DNA of 64,000 nucleotides from Eulemur rufifrons (taxonomy: Eukaryota; Chordata; Mammalia; Primates; Lemuridae), in contig NC_090997.1 of NCBI RefSeq assembly GCF_041146395.1, positions 31,351,501 through 31,415,500 of the forward strand, in the 5' to 3' direction. The notes under the pieces are model-generated. The model saw only the letters and a list, made by a program, of their open reading frames with translations, had not been told where the DNA came from and searched no databases. The translations under genes and the position numbers were made by a program. Positions 35,578 through 48,862 of this stretch are shown here, one piece after another; position 1 is the first letter of the stretch; every line of letters starts with the position of its first letter.

Positions 35578-35810
35578 AACATATACCCTATGTTCACTTT
35601 GGAGTGGGGTTTTACATTAAAATTAGATGGAATTTGGCTCTTTACATCAAAAGGTGAACTATAGGACATAAAGACTGTGTAGTCTCTATAAACTGGCTGA
35701 GACTGGCTTAAGGTCTGCAGTTGCTTGTCAGAAAAGAATGTTTGTGGCTGGGTTGTAAATCAGAGTTAGGAGGGATCTGATAATTTGCCCAATGGCCCCT
35801 ATTGTTAGGA
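35180..35810 (-). mobile_element. Probable class I ERV LTR, reverse orientation
   Basis: The minus strand has a polyadenylation-type gataaaactttctac (near 35340) preceded by 'ctataaactggc'-region sequences and the 'ctgacaagcaactgcagacc' block, a layout typical of old class I LTRs. No ends or target duplication seen. A (TA)n run (35545-35572) interrupts it. Confidence 0.42.
35545..35578. repeat. (TA)n/(TG)n microsatellite
   Basis: About 14 TA units followed by tgtgtg. Confidence 0.92.
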
Positions 35811-36506
35811 AGTTTAGCAAGAGTGGGGTTTTTCTTTTAGCTGTAGGAATTTAGAAATTTGCTGTGCCAGCCTGGCCCTAACCCCTTGACCTGTAGGTAA
35901 CTTTTGTCTCTGCTGGGGCTCAGAAAACAGTACCCCAGAATGAAGGCCTCAGAAAGAAAAGTTTTTCTCTGACCTTCTCCTGTCCTCCTGCCTCTCAGTC
36001 CCATTCTTCCCTGAGGCTGGCCATAGAAACCAGAATCCTTCTTCCCCAAGGTGGGTCATAAAAGCCAGAACCCCTTTTCCTGAAAGTCAGCCATAAAACC
36101 TAAAATTGTTCTGTATGCGATCTGGCCATAAATAAATTATCTGACCTGCCTTGTTTGCTGCAGGTCATAAGACCCCCATGCCAGGGAGAGCCCTGTCCCA
36201 CACCCAGAAGAAAGAAATCCATGCTCAGAGAGGCCAAGAAGAATCTAGACAGACATGCCTTGTTGGGTTTCCCCAGTCCGTCTATTAGCATCAGATCATA
36301 GTCTTTTTTTTCCCAATCATATTTCTACAGGGCTTCCCATACTTTGTTGAACTTAAGCATAAAAATGGACAATTTCCCCTATATCTCTGGGTTGTGTACA
36401 CATGTTAAGATAAATTTTTATGTCTTTTTCTCCTATTAATCAATCTGCCTCATGTCAGTGATTTTTCAGCGAACGTTTATGGAGCCAAAGGGTCTTGGTC
36501 CCTACA
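35811..36506 (+). mobile_element. Probable class I ERV LTR, forward orientation
   Basis: 'cagaaaacagtaccccagaa', 'ggccataaataaatt', 'caatctgcctcatgtcagtg', 'atttttcagcgaac' and the terminal 'cttggtccctaca' (CA end at 36506) resemble a U3-R-U5 series. The left edge is unresolved. Confidence 0.45.
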
Positions 36507-36519
36507 TTTCCTTAATCTT

Positions 36520-36878
<359 letters not shown>

Positions 36879-37264
36879 AATAAAGGGGCATCTATTTTGG
36901 TCTCTCAGATCAAAACTGGAACCTACTATTTCTTCTATTCTTCTGTCTTGTTATAGTTTCCTCACTGGCCTCAATGCCTTGGAATGTAAGCCAATTTCAA
37001 TTTAAAAGAAAATAAAAAGAATATAACTTTGCCTAGTCAAAGGATAAGAGACTTTAACTTCTAAGGAAATAGCACAATGTTCCAGTTCATGTTCAGTATG
37101 ACATCACAATGGTTACACTAGTATCAGAATTAGCATTACAAACAAAAGGCAGGCCTAGGAAAACCCAGAGCAGATGGCCTCCGCCATGTTCACCTATCGA
37201 GAAGGACCGCTGAAATATGAAACATTAACCCTGGACACTATTGCTGAATTTAATGATAATTAAA
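36879..37264. other. No recognisable element
   Basis: A/T-rich, with a GC-richer patch at 37150-37210. No exon firmly supported. Confidence 0.35.
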
Positions 37265-37345
37265 TAGCTGTGTGGCCCTGGGTTAGTTAGGTCCCTGGGC
37301 CTCAATTTCTTCTTTGTGAAATAAGTATGTTTCTAGGTTTAAAGT
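37265..37345 (+). mobile_element. MIR SINE fragment
   Basis: 'gtgtggccctgggttagtta' and 'gcctcaatttcttctttgtg' match the MIR core. Confidence 0.6.
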
Positions 37346-38089
37346 CGCCTCCCGTGAAGAGATCTGACCCCACCCAATTTGGAGTTTCAGAATCTTTGCC
37401 TAAAACAGAAATATTAATTCAAGCATTGACATATGAAGCATTTAATTTGCTTGTTGAAGATACCTACAACCAGATTTGGGGCTTCCAGAGTATAAAGAGT
37501 CATTAAAGAGAGATGTATGAAAAAAATCTATAATGCAAGAGGCCAGCATGTACATTTTTTCTGCATTGTGACTGTCTAAATTGACAGCATTGGAAAAGTC
37601 ACGTTAAACATTTTTATGTTAGTTCCTTTAATCAGATTATATGTGCAGTCTAGTCTGCTTTCTCCCTTGCCTATCTACTCTTTCTTCTTCCTTTATATAA
37701 TTACTCTTGACTGGATTCTACATTATGCACCATGAAGGAGACTGAAAATGATTTAGCCAGGGGCTCACACTTAAGAGGCTTATAGTGGGGAAGCTTTATA
37801 TATACATATAAGTGTGTGAATATATATACACAAATATCATACATTTAGGTATGTAAATATATGTTTTTTCACCTGATATATGTGTGTGCTTGTGACAGAA
37901 GAAAAGAGAGTCAAAGTAGTTTTCATGGAGCAAATGGCCTTTAGTGAGATATTGGGGGATGATTTTTTTTCAATCTGTGGTGATATGGGAGAAACAATAT
38001 TTATGATGGAGTAATGGGAACGAACTTACATGGATTTAATAAGGGTTTTATTTTGTAGTGAGCAGGAAGCCGCAGGTGGTTTTTAAGCA
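37346..38089. other. No recognisable element
   Basis: Contains a TA/CA-rich patch at 37798-37885. Otherwise unassigned. Confidence 0.35.
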
Positions 38090-38260
38090 GGGCAAGTATT
38101 AATAACAAGATCAGGGCCATGTTTTCAGATCGTAATCTGGCAGCACCATAGAGGGCGAGAATAGGAAGAGATTAGAGACAAGGAAATCAGGTAGAAAGGT
38201 ATCAAGTGAGGAGTAAAGAAGATCTTAAATTAGCCCGGTGACTGCAGCAATGCAGATGTG
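38090..38260 (-). mobile_element. LINE-2 fragment (tentative)
   Basis: 'aagcagggcaagtattaata', 'gtaatctggcagcaccatag' and 'ggaagagattagagacaagg' resemble reversed L2. Diverged. Confidence 0.38.
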
Positions 38261-39214
38261 AAGGCAGATATGGGGACAGACTCAACAGCCTTTGGCTACT
38301 GGTTTAATCCTAGGGGGAAAAGTGAATAAGAAGTGTGGGGGGAAAAGGACCACTATTTGAATCCCCAATTCATCTCCATCTCCATAAAGAGAAAGATGGA
38401 GTCTCCTAAGGAGAAAGGTTAGGCCTGGAAGACAAGATGGTGAGGTGAGGTCAGGGCGTGGCACACTTGAGGGGCCCACACCATCAACGCAAGGCGTAGC
38501 CATGGCCCCTCACAGGTAGGAAGGGCTGAGCACTTCCACTCTCCCTCCCCATCTTCTAGTACATCACAATGTGGGAAAACATCAAAACAGAATACTTTAA
38601 AAAAGTTTTATATATGAAAAATCAGTGCCTTTAATAAACATACACACAAAATCACAATGACTATTTGCATGACCTTGGAGATAATGCCAAAAAAGTCCAA
38701 TTTTGCAGACTTTTTTGAAGAGGAAGCCCTTAGTCAATTTTGGAAGTGGCCAAGAATGAAAGCCAGTGTGTGGTAGAGATAGGGCTGTGAGTAGCAAGAA
38801 GGAATCAAAGCAAGAAGGAATGTTGTCTAATGACTTGGCAAAAAAATATTGGTATGATATTTAAGTGGTGGTACATTATGTATTTAAAACAACTAGAAAT
38901 AGGCTTAAGAGAAGTTGACATTATTGTCAAATGATTTATTACTTGTTTTAAAATTTATTTTTTATTTTATTTATCTGAAAATTACTTCTCATTATAATTT
39001 GTATTTTTAATGTTGTAAAACACTGTTCCTTAGTAAGCATCTTCTAAAGATTTTTTTTCACAGAATGATAATCCCACAGCTATACAATGCAAAATAAGAA
39101 CTGCTGATGTCAAACGTGGCAGAGAAATATTGCAAATTATTCATCACCCTACTGAAAGTTCACAATGCACATTGGAGTACAAAGGATCCTGAAAATTCTA
39201 CCATTTTTCAAGCT
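38261..39214. other. No recognisable element
   Basis: Mixed DNA, very A/T-rich at 38930-39060. No gene identified. Confidence 0.35.
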
Positions 39215-39385
39215 TATATTGTATGTCTGAGGCCCATGCTAAGCCCCTTAAATGATCTCACCTGATCCCCAGAGCAATCCAACGCCACGGTCATAGGATT
39301 ATCTCCATTTTTCAGATCAGGAAATTGAGGCTTAGAGAACTCAAGCAAATTGCCCAGGTTCCAAGGTCATTCAGTTAATGTGAAA
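39215..39385 (-). mobile_element. MIR SINE
   Basis: 'tttttcagatcaggaaattg', 'aggcttagagaactcaagca', 'aattgcccaggttccaaggt' give the reversed MIR core. Confidence 0.8.
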
Positions 39386-41544
39386 TCTTTTCCCCCCAAA
39401 TACCAGTTAACTCAAGAAGCAAACACACCTTGGGAAATGTTGCCCTGAGCAGGTTGGTTTTCTTAACCCAAAGCCACTCATTCTTACTTCTTTGTGCTGT
39501 CTCCTCATCCCAAATAGGAGGCAGTGGTCTTTTTTTTTTTTTTTTTTTGTCTTTTTTTCCTTTTGGTGATAGGCATCGGGAAGGTGATAACACAAGGAAG
39601 ATGCTAACTACTACTTCAGATCTTTAAACCCCTAAATCCTCAAAAGGTGATGTAAATGCCAACTTGAATTTCCCCTTCTCTAGTAACACACTCTAGGAGG
39701 AGACCACTTCTGACCAATTTTATAGAGACTCACCACTTTGCAGGCACCCCAGTTCAGCAATTAGAATAATAAGATATATTAAATGGGCCCATGTTTGCAT
39801 TTTTCTAGCAAACTGAACACATAAAAATAATTGCCCCTGACGGAAACGACTAGACTCTATGTTCAAAGAGGAAAATTAATGAATTCTCACTTTAAAGGCA
39901 AAGTATAGGAAATCCAAGCAGGACTACCCGAATCCACACTTTAATTTGCAGCTGAGTAATTAGATAACAATAAAATATGTCCTAAGTCATTACTCCAAAG
40001 CCCAGCTGAAACTACCAGCTAGCAAATGACTCTGTAATTATTCCAGAGGAAACAGTGGATGTTTGTGTATGTGCTAATAGCACAATAGAAAATAAGCCTG
40101 GATCAAAAAAGAATTTCTAACAATTCAGAAAAGTGTATAGGATCCCTATGATGAAAAGAGGTATAAAGAAAAATATATTTTCTAAAACTTGTTGTCAATA
40201 TCAGAGAACAGCTTCTCAGCACACAGTAAAACCTGGAAATAGTGACTATTCAGATTTTAATCTATATCTTCTTATTTTCTCAGAATCTATCAAAATAATG
40301 TTTTGTATTGTAGAAGAGTAACTTCTCGAAGCTTTAATAAGAACATTAAAACTTGGTGTCAAACATCTCATTAAATGTGAAACTTTTTCTTACTTCCAGA
40401 CAACAGAATAATTTCTAAAATTGGAACCTGATAGTTTTATTAATAGTAAGGAACTGTGGTCTTATGTTTTAAGTCCAAAGTAATAAATGTGTTCTATATA
40501 ATAAAAAGTGAATTTTATATTTTTAAAAGTATTTTTGCATTGTAATTATATAGAATTAAAGTACTTACTGTTTTCATAATTGTGAATTTTAGAAAGAAAA
40601 TTGAGTCAAATTGTAGGCTGACATTTTAAAATTTGTATTATATATGAATTGCAAGTAAAGTATCATGTACTTTTGTATTTATCAAGCTATGGTCTTTTGT
40701 ATTTTGGGCAGAAAATGCATTCATGTGTCATTAAAAATACCATACACATTGTCAGTTCTGAAGATATAATAAATACTGAGCACATTTATACCAAAGTTTC
40801 ATTTGTATTTCACATTTTTTGGCTTCCTAAGATTTCTCATTCTATTCACTTTAAATTATGATTTAATACCTTGGCTAGATCATTTGGTTCTATTTTTGGA
40901 ACTCTAGGGGTTTCAAATATTGATAATTCTACTTGTGGATCATTATCTTGGCTTTTCTTTTTACTCTCTGACTTCAAGACTTGTTTAATCCTCTTTCCTC
41001 CATCCTCCCTCCCACTCTCACCTCATGTGGTCCCACATCTTGATGAACACACGATTCTCGTCTTCTGTGGTTATTGTCCCCAGTGAGCCTTTTACCTATA
41101 GAACCACCGGTTATGAAGGGTGGTTTCTTGTGTTTATTCAGTGAAAGTATGGCCATACTAGTCCCCGAATAGAGTCCTGAAAACCCCTGAATTAGAACAT
41201 GGAGAAATTTAAGGTATTAAAGTTCAGGAGACTTGGAACTGAATTTTAAAAAGCACTATAAATATTTATATGAACTGAAAAAGGCAAGACCCTTTACACA
41301 AATTAACAATAGTTCTGTACAATTAATATCCAATTTACTATCTATTGTTGGACTTTAATCTTCTTTTGATAAGATGTTAAGTAAAAAAGTATTTTTGGCT
41401 GCCTGCTGCAGTGTAGACATACACACACCCACACGTATCAGAATCTATTGTTTTTTAAATTTATACGCACAGAGGCTGTTGTTTTACAATTAGGAAAAAA
41501 TAGATAAAATGCAGGTACATATGCATTATTGATTTCTCAAATGA
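39386..41544. other. Largely repeat-free stretch
   Basis: About 2.1 kb with only a poly(T) run (39532-39549). 39820-40090 is a candidate conserved non-coding block (taattag and aattatt words). No exon or RNA gene recognised. Confidence 0.35.
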
Positions 41545-42025
41545 CATTCTACAATGTCCCTGAGACTGCTAGATAGTTGGTGGATTTAGTGCTAGACCTG
41601 CTGAGTAGACGTTAACAAATGCCTAGAAGAGGCCAAGACAGATTTCACCTCTCTGTGGGGAATATGAAACAATGCGCCAGAGGATCTTGGGCCTTGCCAC
41701 TTTCTGGTTGTTGATGGAAAAAGAGACCTTGAACATGAATTTCATGGGACTACTAATTAATTTAGATGACATCATTGTCCTCACTAGGATCTTGGAAGAG
41801 CCTTTGCATCCTCTTCCCACGGCACGAGGTTCCCTGGGATCTGTCCTTTGACAAACATTCATTGTGTTAAGCCTCAAGCAAAATCTACAGGGCATTAGGA
41901 AGTTACAAAAGAAATGAGCTTCAATTCTGAAAAGATGGAGCCCAACCCAGTAATTATAGATAATCAAAGATAGTCCTAGATCCAGTGTTTCGCAGGAGGT
42001 TTCTAAGAAACAGTCCAAGAGTCCA
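41545..42025 (+). pseudogene. Ty3/gypsy retrotransposon pol (reverse transcriptase) relic
   Basis: Plus-strand conceptual translation in pieces follows the RT of Ty3/gypsy elements. In order: a KTDFTS block (41634-41651; KTAFTS in the family), EYE then M.Q.I (41660-41686; MPQGI in the family), LATFxxLMEK (41693-41722), MNFxxLL, the active-site block LDDIIV (41759-41776), a TLEEHLxxL-like stretch, a DGxQP-like block near 41938, and FRRRFLRN (about 41984-42007; YYRRFIPN in the family). 41660-41848 is open for 63 codons; other parts are frameshifted. Gag, integrase and LTRs were not seen. Very old and non-functional. Confidence 0.8.
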
Positions 42026-42237
42026 TCATACTTTTGATCTAATGTGAGGTTATATAGTATAAGACAGTGTACCCCAAACCAGGACCCCAACTCAAGTACT
42101 TGATAAATGTTCAGTTTAAGGTCCTGTAACTAAGCCACTGACCCAGTTAAACAATGTATTATATATCTTGATGCTAATTCTGAGAGCTTAGAGATTAAAC
42201 CATATCAAGATATTGAAGTCAAGAAGAACATTATAGA
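42026..42237. other. No recognisable element
   Basis: Would be the place for RNase H/integrase of the gypsy relic, but no motif is visible. Confidence 0.35.
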
Positions 42238-42425
42238 AATAACACCTACTGAAGACTATTTGCCAGGAACTCTTCTAAGCATATATACATATTAAGTTGT
42301 TTAATCCTCACGATAAAGCTCTTTGATCCCATTTTACCTATGAAGCAATTGATACATTCAATGACACAACCAGTATGTAAAAGAACCAGCCTTCCATAGT
42401 CCAGCTCCAGTGCCCAGGCTTTTAA
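42238..42425 (-). mobile_element. MIR SINE
   Basis: 'tttgccaggaactcttctaa', 'ttaatcctcacgataaagct', 'cccattttacctatgaagca', then the tRNA-like end near 'ccagtgcccaggcttttaat'. Confidence 0.75.
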
Positions 42426-43144
42426 TCAGTTTTCTGTGTTTCTCTATCTTTTGCCAGAAAAGAAATATATGTCTGATAGGGAAGCCAGATACCCTGTCAG
42501 CACATTCGAGTTCCCCGGCTTTCACTGCCAATTTGAGTGAGGGGTGTTGTGCTAGATCTTTTGCTACTCATTTCCTCCATAACCACTTTCTGTTTTATGC
42601 CTCAACAGGCTTCCCTGCTGTCCTGAGATGCAGGAGGCAGTAAGAGCAAAATGGTGAGGGATTCTCCCCACCCCCTTTCTCCCTGCAGGTCACAGGAACT
42701 AAGCTGCTTCTCTCTACTGAAGGCCTCAGGTGCTGTCAGTTTCCAAAGGTAGCTTCTTCCTTTGTGCGTTCATGCCTAGGGGTGGTAATGCCTCCTGGAG
42801 TTGTAGATCCCCAGGGTACTGTCCCACTCCTGTTGCTTCTCTTACATGTGGCCTCCTCCTTTGTGAAGAGTATTTACTAAAACATCCTCATCAGGTTCCT
42901 GCAAAAACCCAGGAAGACACAGGTGCCTTTTGATGGATGGACTGCCAGTGGCCCAATTTATGTGTTTATCATTTGTGGGACAGCAGTGCAGAGGCACAGA
43001 ATCAAAGGTTGAACTTGTCTTCACTAAAGAGTCATGTCCATGATCTTTCTTAGTGTACCTCCAGGCTATCAGGATCACTTGGGTTCTCCAACACATAAGA
43101 CCTTGTCCTGTATGAGGTGTGACAGAGAGGTTGGAACTATCCCC
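42426..43144. other. No recognisable element
   Basis: Moderately GC-rich, unassigned. The open frames are short and overlap on both strands. Confidence 0.35.
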
Positions 43145-43640
43145 ATTTGCTCACCTAATCATCTATTCATTGACAAATACTTTCTGAGCACTTGCTATGT
43201 GTTAGGCACTGTACCATGTACTGGGGAGACAGCCATAGGCAGAGGCACACTAGATTCAGCCCTGCTCTCATGAAGATTATAAGTTAGTAGGCAGAGACAG
43301 AAAATAATCAATGAGCCTAATAATTTTGATAACTGCTATGAAGAAAATAAATCAATAAATCAGGATAGTGCTATAGAAAACAACTGCCGGGTGAGGGAAT
43401 GCTGCTTTTGATGGGGTGGTCAGGAGAGGCCTCTTTAACCCTTGAATCCAACATGATCGGAAGGAGCTAGTTATGTGAAGAGCTGGAGACAGAGAACATT
43501 CCATGCAAAAGGAACAGAAAGTACAAGGGCCACAAGGAAACGTGACATTTGTGAGGAAAGGAAAGATGGCTCATGTGGCCCAAGCAAGGTAAGGGATGTT
43601 GTGAAAGAGGTAGGCAGGAACGAAATCGTGTGGGGCTTTT
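43145..43640 (-). mobile_element. LINE-2 3' region
   Basis: Reversed L2: 'gagcacttgctatgtgttag', 'gcactgtaccatgtactggg', 'ctctcatgaagattataagt', 'ttgataactgctatgaagaa', 'ggtggtcaggagaggcctct', 'acattccatgcaaaaggaac', 'gtacaagggccacaagg'. Confidence 0.8.
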
Positions 43641-43927
43641 AATTCTGTGGTGACTGTTAAGGAAAAATCTGAGATCTTCTACCACCAATTTTAGATACGA
43701 GGCGGGCAAGAAATCCCCCTGGAAAGAACCCAGCTCAGGGAAGTGATCCAAGAGAAAGCCAGAGGACTCTAGGCAGAAAGAATCAGCATTTTTTTTCAAA
43801 GGCAGCAAAAGATTTTGTTTTTAGCTTTTTATAGGCCAGAAATGATGAAGATTTGCAAGGAGGAGAGCAATGGTTTTCTTCAAGAGTATCACCCCATGGT
43901 CCTGAGTGGTACGTACGTATGTATGTA

Positions 43928-44228
43928 TTTAAAAACAAGGTCTTGCTCTGTTGCTCAGGCTGGAGCACAGTGGCATGATCATGGCTCACTGTAACCTAGA
44001 ACTCCTGGGCTCAAGTGGTCCTCCTGCCTCAGCCTCCCCAGTAGCTAGGACTAAAGGCATGCACCACCATGCCCAGCTAATTTTTTAAATTATTATAGAG
44101 AGTAAGGTCTCACTCTATAGCCTCTTATATGTTGCCTAGGCTGTTCTCAAACTCCTGGCCTCAAGAAATCCTCCTGCTTCAGCCTCCCAAAGTGCTGGGA
44201 TTATAGGCATGAGCCATGGTGCCAGGCC
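43928..44228 (-). mobile_element. Older AluJ-like element
   Basis: Full-length reversed Alu: 'ggtcttgctctgttgctcag', 'gcctcagcctccccagtagc', 'cctcccaaagtgctgggatt', end 'gagccatggtgccaggcc'. It lacks the strepsirrhine linker, so it predates those copies. A (GTAC/GTAT)n stretch (43909-43927) precedes it. Confidence 0.92.
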
Positions 44229-47049
44229 AGACCTGACAGTTTTATATGTGGCACCGGCCGTCTGGAAGACAGAGAACCGTACAACTTGTATGTGAACCAA
44301 CTACCAAACATATTTTTTTTTCACATTTTGGATCTAATACAGGAGGGACTTCAAATTTAACATGAAATGCACACTGACAGATATTTTGTCTGTGTCTGGT
44401 TGTACATACAAATTTGCAATTGCTTTCTGATTTGATGTCTCAGTTGTGAACTTACATCTCCTCTACTCAAATTTAGCATCCAAAATAAAGACCAGAAAGA
44501 AGGAAGATTTCTGGCTGAAGCTCTGGTGTAAAGAAAGATGGATGTTCCCAAAACTGAAAACAGCTGACCTCATGACTTCATGAGCTCTGGAACGAAGAAG
44601 GGAAATTCAAAACCAAAAGCAAAGTGATCATGGGCTGAAAGGACCCATGGGAATTCTTGCTACTTGTACTAATTTTTGTTCATTTACTGACATCTTTAGG
44701 GGTGGGGAGGCCTTGTTCCAATGGCCAAATGTAGACACCACTGGGGAATGAACAAACAGATGATTAGGGTCACATTTTAGGTATTTTACAAGTTATTTCT
44801 CAAGGGTCCCTTCTAAACCGCATGGATATGTAGCTTAGCTGTCTCTAGCAGCACTGTTAAATCTCAACCCAATTCTAGGACCTTTAGTTTTCTTCATCTT
44901 GTCAAGATATAACTACAGAAATATTTTTTCTTCTCTACTATTTGCTTTTTCTCTATTTCCTATTCACAAATTTTAATTCTTCTTTCTTCTATTTATTCCC
45001 CAAAAGTGATGACAAATAGCCAATACTGTTAAAAAAAAGAGCATAATTTAGAGAAGCTGCACGTACTATAATTTTGCATAAGGAAACTCACTGCTGTGGG
45101 GAAGGTGGTTTATAGTTCCTTATAAATGACAACCTCAAACTTCCTATGACAAATCTTCTTCCCAATCCCATGTTTAAGAATTCCTCAATTCTGTATAGTC
45201 TTCCCATCCCATCTAAGCTGCCCTCACCAATGTGTGCAAGCACCAGAGTTTTCCTAATAACAAACTGATACTTGAAGCCTTTGATGTTGTGCACATCAAT
45301 CTCTGTGAGGCCCATTTGCTTGGGCCTGAAGCAGTGATTCCCAAGGCAAGCTCAGGTGATAGGAGCAGCCCCTTATAGACATCATTATTAATGAGCACAT
45401 TATTAATCACTTTATTCCAATTCTGAGGTTTGTCACTCTCTATCCCTCAGCTCTTTGTACCTCTTTTCCTATTTTGTCTTTACTTCTCATCCCATCTTTT
45501 AATATATCTACTTAAGATCCCTGTCAAGCCTGACCAACTAGTTGACATTTTTAGGTGAACTGCTTCATGTAGTTAGCAGGTAACTGAACTTAGTAGACTT
45601 AGTGGTCCTGTATTTCACTGCTTATATATGAAAAGGAAGGAAGGAGAGAGAAATGTAAACACAAAAATCGGCTCTGGGTTAAAAACTTATTATATTAATA
45701 TTTAAATGAATTATCAGAATGTTGTTTGAAGGCACACACATCGTTAGGAAGGGCTTGATAAACTTTGAATTACTTTGTTGAAATTACCCTAAGATTTAAT
45801 CCTTTTATTCATCAATAAAGTCAATTTAACAAATTATAAATGAGAATAGCAAAGATGTCTTTTTAAACTACTCTGAACTATTTTTAGTCAGAACAGTTTA
45901 ACAACTGAAGTAAGGTGGAACTAAAGACACCACATAAAACAATCTGGTTTGGGAACAACAGACCAATGTTTCCTTTCCTTATAAATTTGGTTAAAGTGAA
46001 TTTTTATATGTGGAGTTTATTTCCATAGCAAGAACCACCTGTAGAACATAAGACAAGGCCATCAGTTTCATTTCTTATAGTCACTGGACAGGAACATGTA
46101 ACCCTGATTAATTTAGTTTCTTCTTTGCTCCAAGCTAAACACTTCAAAACAAAGTGGTTTAAATGAACAAATGGAATATTCCTCTGGTATAATCAGACAA
46201 GGAATAAATTTAATAAAATAAACCCGTGTCCATTTTGAAGAGATGTCAGGTAAGTGGATATTTTGCAGGTACTGAGCAGTTTTTTATTCATGATTACTTT
46301 AGAATATCTACTGAGAATAATCTAGTTTCCAAAATAAGTCAACCTCCATTATTTGGAGGGTATTTTTTAGAATTTAGAATTCAAATAACAATAATGCTAA
46401 TAATAGGAAGAACTTGTTAGAAATCACAGGATGATAATTGTTATGTAGGAAACTGGTCCTACATAATACGGAGTTGGAAAATTTGAGGGATAGGCAATAA
46501 AAGAATATTGTTTCTTCAAGGGACAATCATCCTTTTCAAAAACACTGAAATATTAATATAAACTTAGGGAATTGTCATGTTATATAGATATGAATTTCTC
46601 AAAATTAAATAAACAAGCAAAAATTATAGATAGCCACATCTCAATTCCTATCTTTAGAGAACTTACATGACTATGAAATAGCTGACACCGAGACCATTTT
46701 CAGCAGAAAAACAAAGCTTTGTCGGTTAAATTCAAGGTAGTGTGAGGAAATAGAAAAAAATAATCTGGATCACTGAAAAACCTTTTTTTGTCTACTACTG
46801 TGTTTTGTCGGTACTAAAGTAGAACAAAACTATGGGAGCTCAGAGATAAACATAACCCTGAAATAGACCTGTTTCAAGAAGATTTTAGAAAAGAGATAAA
46901 AGCTATTTCAAGAGATAAAAAGAGACAGGACCTCTATTAAACAAGAGCAGTTCGGGATAACATAAAAACAAAATGAAATCCACGACAGACCCAATAAAAT
47001 TGCTATTGGAAGCAGCCAAGAGTTGGTTATTATGGGAAGCTGTTGTATG
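44229..47049. other. Long stretch without recognised elements
   Basis: About 2.8 kb of A/T-rich DNA. A possible worn MER5-type piece near 45330-45370 is not convincing. No exon, RNA gene or clear transposon identified. Confidence 0.35.
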
Positions 47050-47205
47050 ATAGAGTGGAAAGAGTGTGAAAGTTGGGAATCTGAAATACTTGGATTAAAA
47101 GTGGTTTGGTTATTTATTCATGGTATGATCATGACAAAATTCCTTAACCTCTATAAGTTTCTTAATATGTAAAATGAGATTAATGGTATGTTCTAGACTA
47201 GTCCA
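47050..47205 (+). mobile_element. MIR SINE
   Basis: 'gtttggttatttattcatgg', 'caaaattccttaacctctat', 'aagtttcttaatatgtaaaa', 'tgagattaatggtatgttct'. Confidence 0.65.
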
Positions 47206-48862
47206 AAACATCCTATTGTACAACCCTGGGGAATATAAAATAGATGATGCCCTGAAGTTGAATACTACAATAGGCTAAAGTCCTACTGTGAAAAAAAAAA
47301 TCTATCATGCACCTATTTCTAACACATAATAGGCACTTCAAACATACTACTTTTGTCTGAAATCATAAAAGTACGGGCCTTCTGACAAAATGCTGAATCA
47401 GCAAAATAGAAGATGAAAGTGACAACTATATCCAGGCCTCTGAAGGAACAAATATAAATATTAAAAATGTGTAAAAGGTTGACAATGAAGGAGAGTAACG
47501 CATAAAAACTAGCCTACAAATGACATAATTTTCCAAAGGAATGAATGGATGTTTGCATCACTAATAAAAAGGTAATTAAGAGAAAGTTCAAATATAAATA
47601 AAATAGAGACTAAGATTAGAAATAGGAATGACAATGTTTCAGGTTTTAAAAAATAATTGGCCACAAGTAAACATAATTTTGGAAACTTACAATCTGAATA
47701 GAGCAGTATATATTTATACATAGGGTATAAAATGAATAACTAGAGACATTTTTCTCCTCTGAACTGATCAAAAGCAGAACAAAGGAGTTATATCTGAAGT
47801 CATCTCACTTATAAATAGTCAGAAAGAATGATTCAAGGAATTGCCTCTGTGGAAAGTCACCAAAATAAAATTCTCAGATTTCTAAAATGTAGGAAAATGT
47901 ATTAACCTTCTCTAAGGAGCCAAGTGAAGCGCTATCTCAGAATATTAGATGTGAAGATTAATTTTTGAATGAGGATGACACCATTGGGACACTTATAATT
48001 AGTGCTGACATAAATTAAATTTAATGGGGAAAAGTGGTGCATATGAAAAATAATTATTCAAAAGAATAAAAAAGATAATACTAGAGTCTGGGATTCTAGG
48101 AAGATCCTTCTTCTCCAGTACTAATTTTAATCATTTTGCCTCACTTGAGTCAAATGGCCACTGGTACCAACAGGCAACCAAATCCAAGAGAAGCCTTGCG
48201 CTCAGTAGGCATCTTAGGTGAAAGACGTGGTATGGGGCTAATCCTTGGAGGCTGGGTTAGCATCTGAAGACCAGCATCAGAAAACCCCAGGGAAGGAATC
48301 ACAACCAGTGTTGTCTATGAATCCCAGGTGGAAGGGTTGATAGTAACCCTACGTGATCATGTAGAAAATCTCTCTGGCCCCAAAGAGACCAAGGAGGAGT
48401 TGAAATGGTAGACTGAGTCCTCCTTGCTCTGGAGCCTGGGAGAGGATAAGGAGATCAGAAAGCTTCCTCTAGTTGTCTTGGTTAGGAGACTAACAATCTG
48501 TCTGCTTCTGCACCGTTGGAGCAGGGGAAGAGACAGCGGTACTTCTAACCACCTGTAAAATTCCCAGTGGGCTGGAAAAGAAAAGTACTACCACATCCCA
48601 TAGGGCCCAGCAGCCAGGAAGACAAATATCAGGCAGGACAAAACACTCAACAGTAAAGGAAGCATGTGACAACATGGATAAAATAACCATGAGTATACTC
48701 AAGGAGTCTCAAGAAAATACAGAAAAAAAGTTTCTGGAGTTAAAAAAAATTATTTTATTAGGATAAGCGAAAAATGAACTAACATTTTTGATACTTGAAT
48801 TAGAGATGTGTGATCAGTACCAAAAAAATTCAAACCACAGTTTAAAAATATAAAAAGATGGT
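47206..48862. other. Unassigned, A/T-rich then mixed
   Basis: 47.4-48.0 kb and 48.65-48.85 kb have the purine-rich A/T texture of very old LINE-1, but no block could be matched. No gene identified. Confidence 0.3.

Noticed and set aside
41623..42090. 155-codon minus-strand open frame
   Set aside because: It is antisense to the gypsy reverse-transcriptase relic, whose motifs are on the plus strand.
45330..45370. Possible MER5-type hAT scrap
   Set aside because: About 40 bp of partial similarity and no inverted end or duplication.
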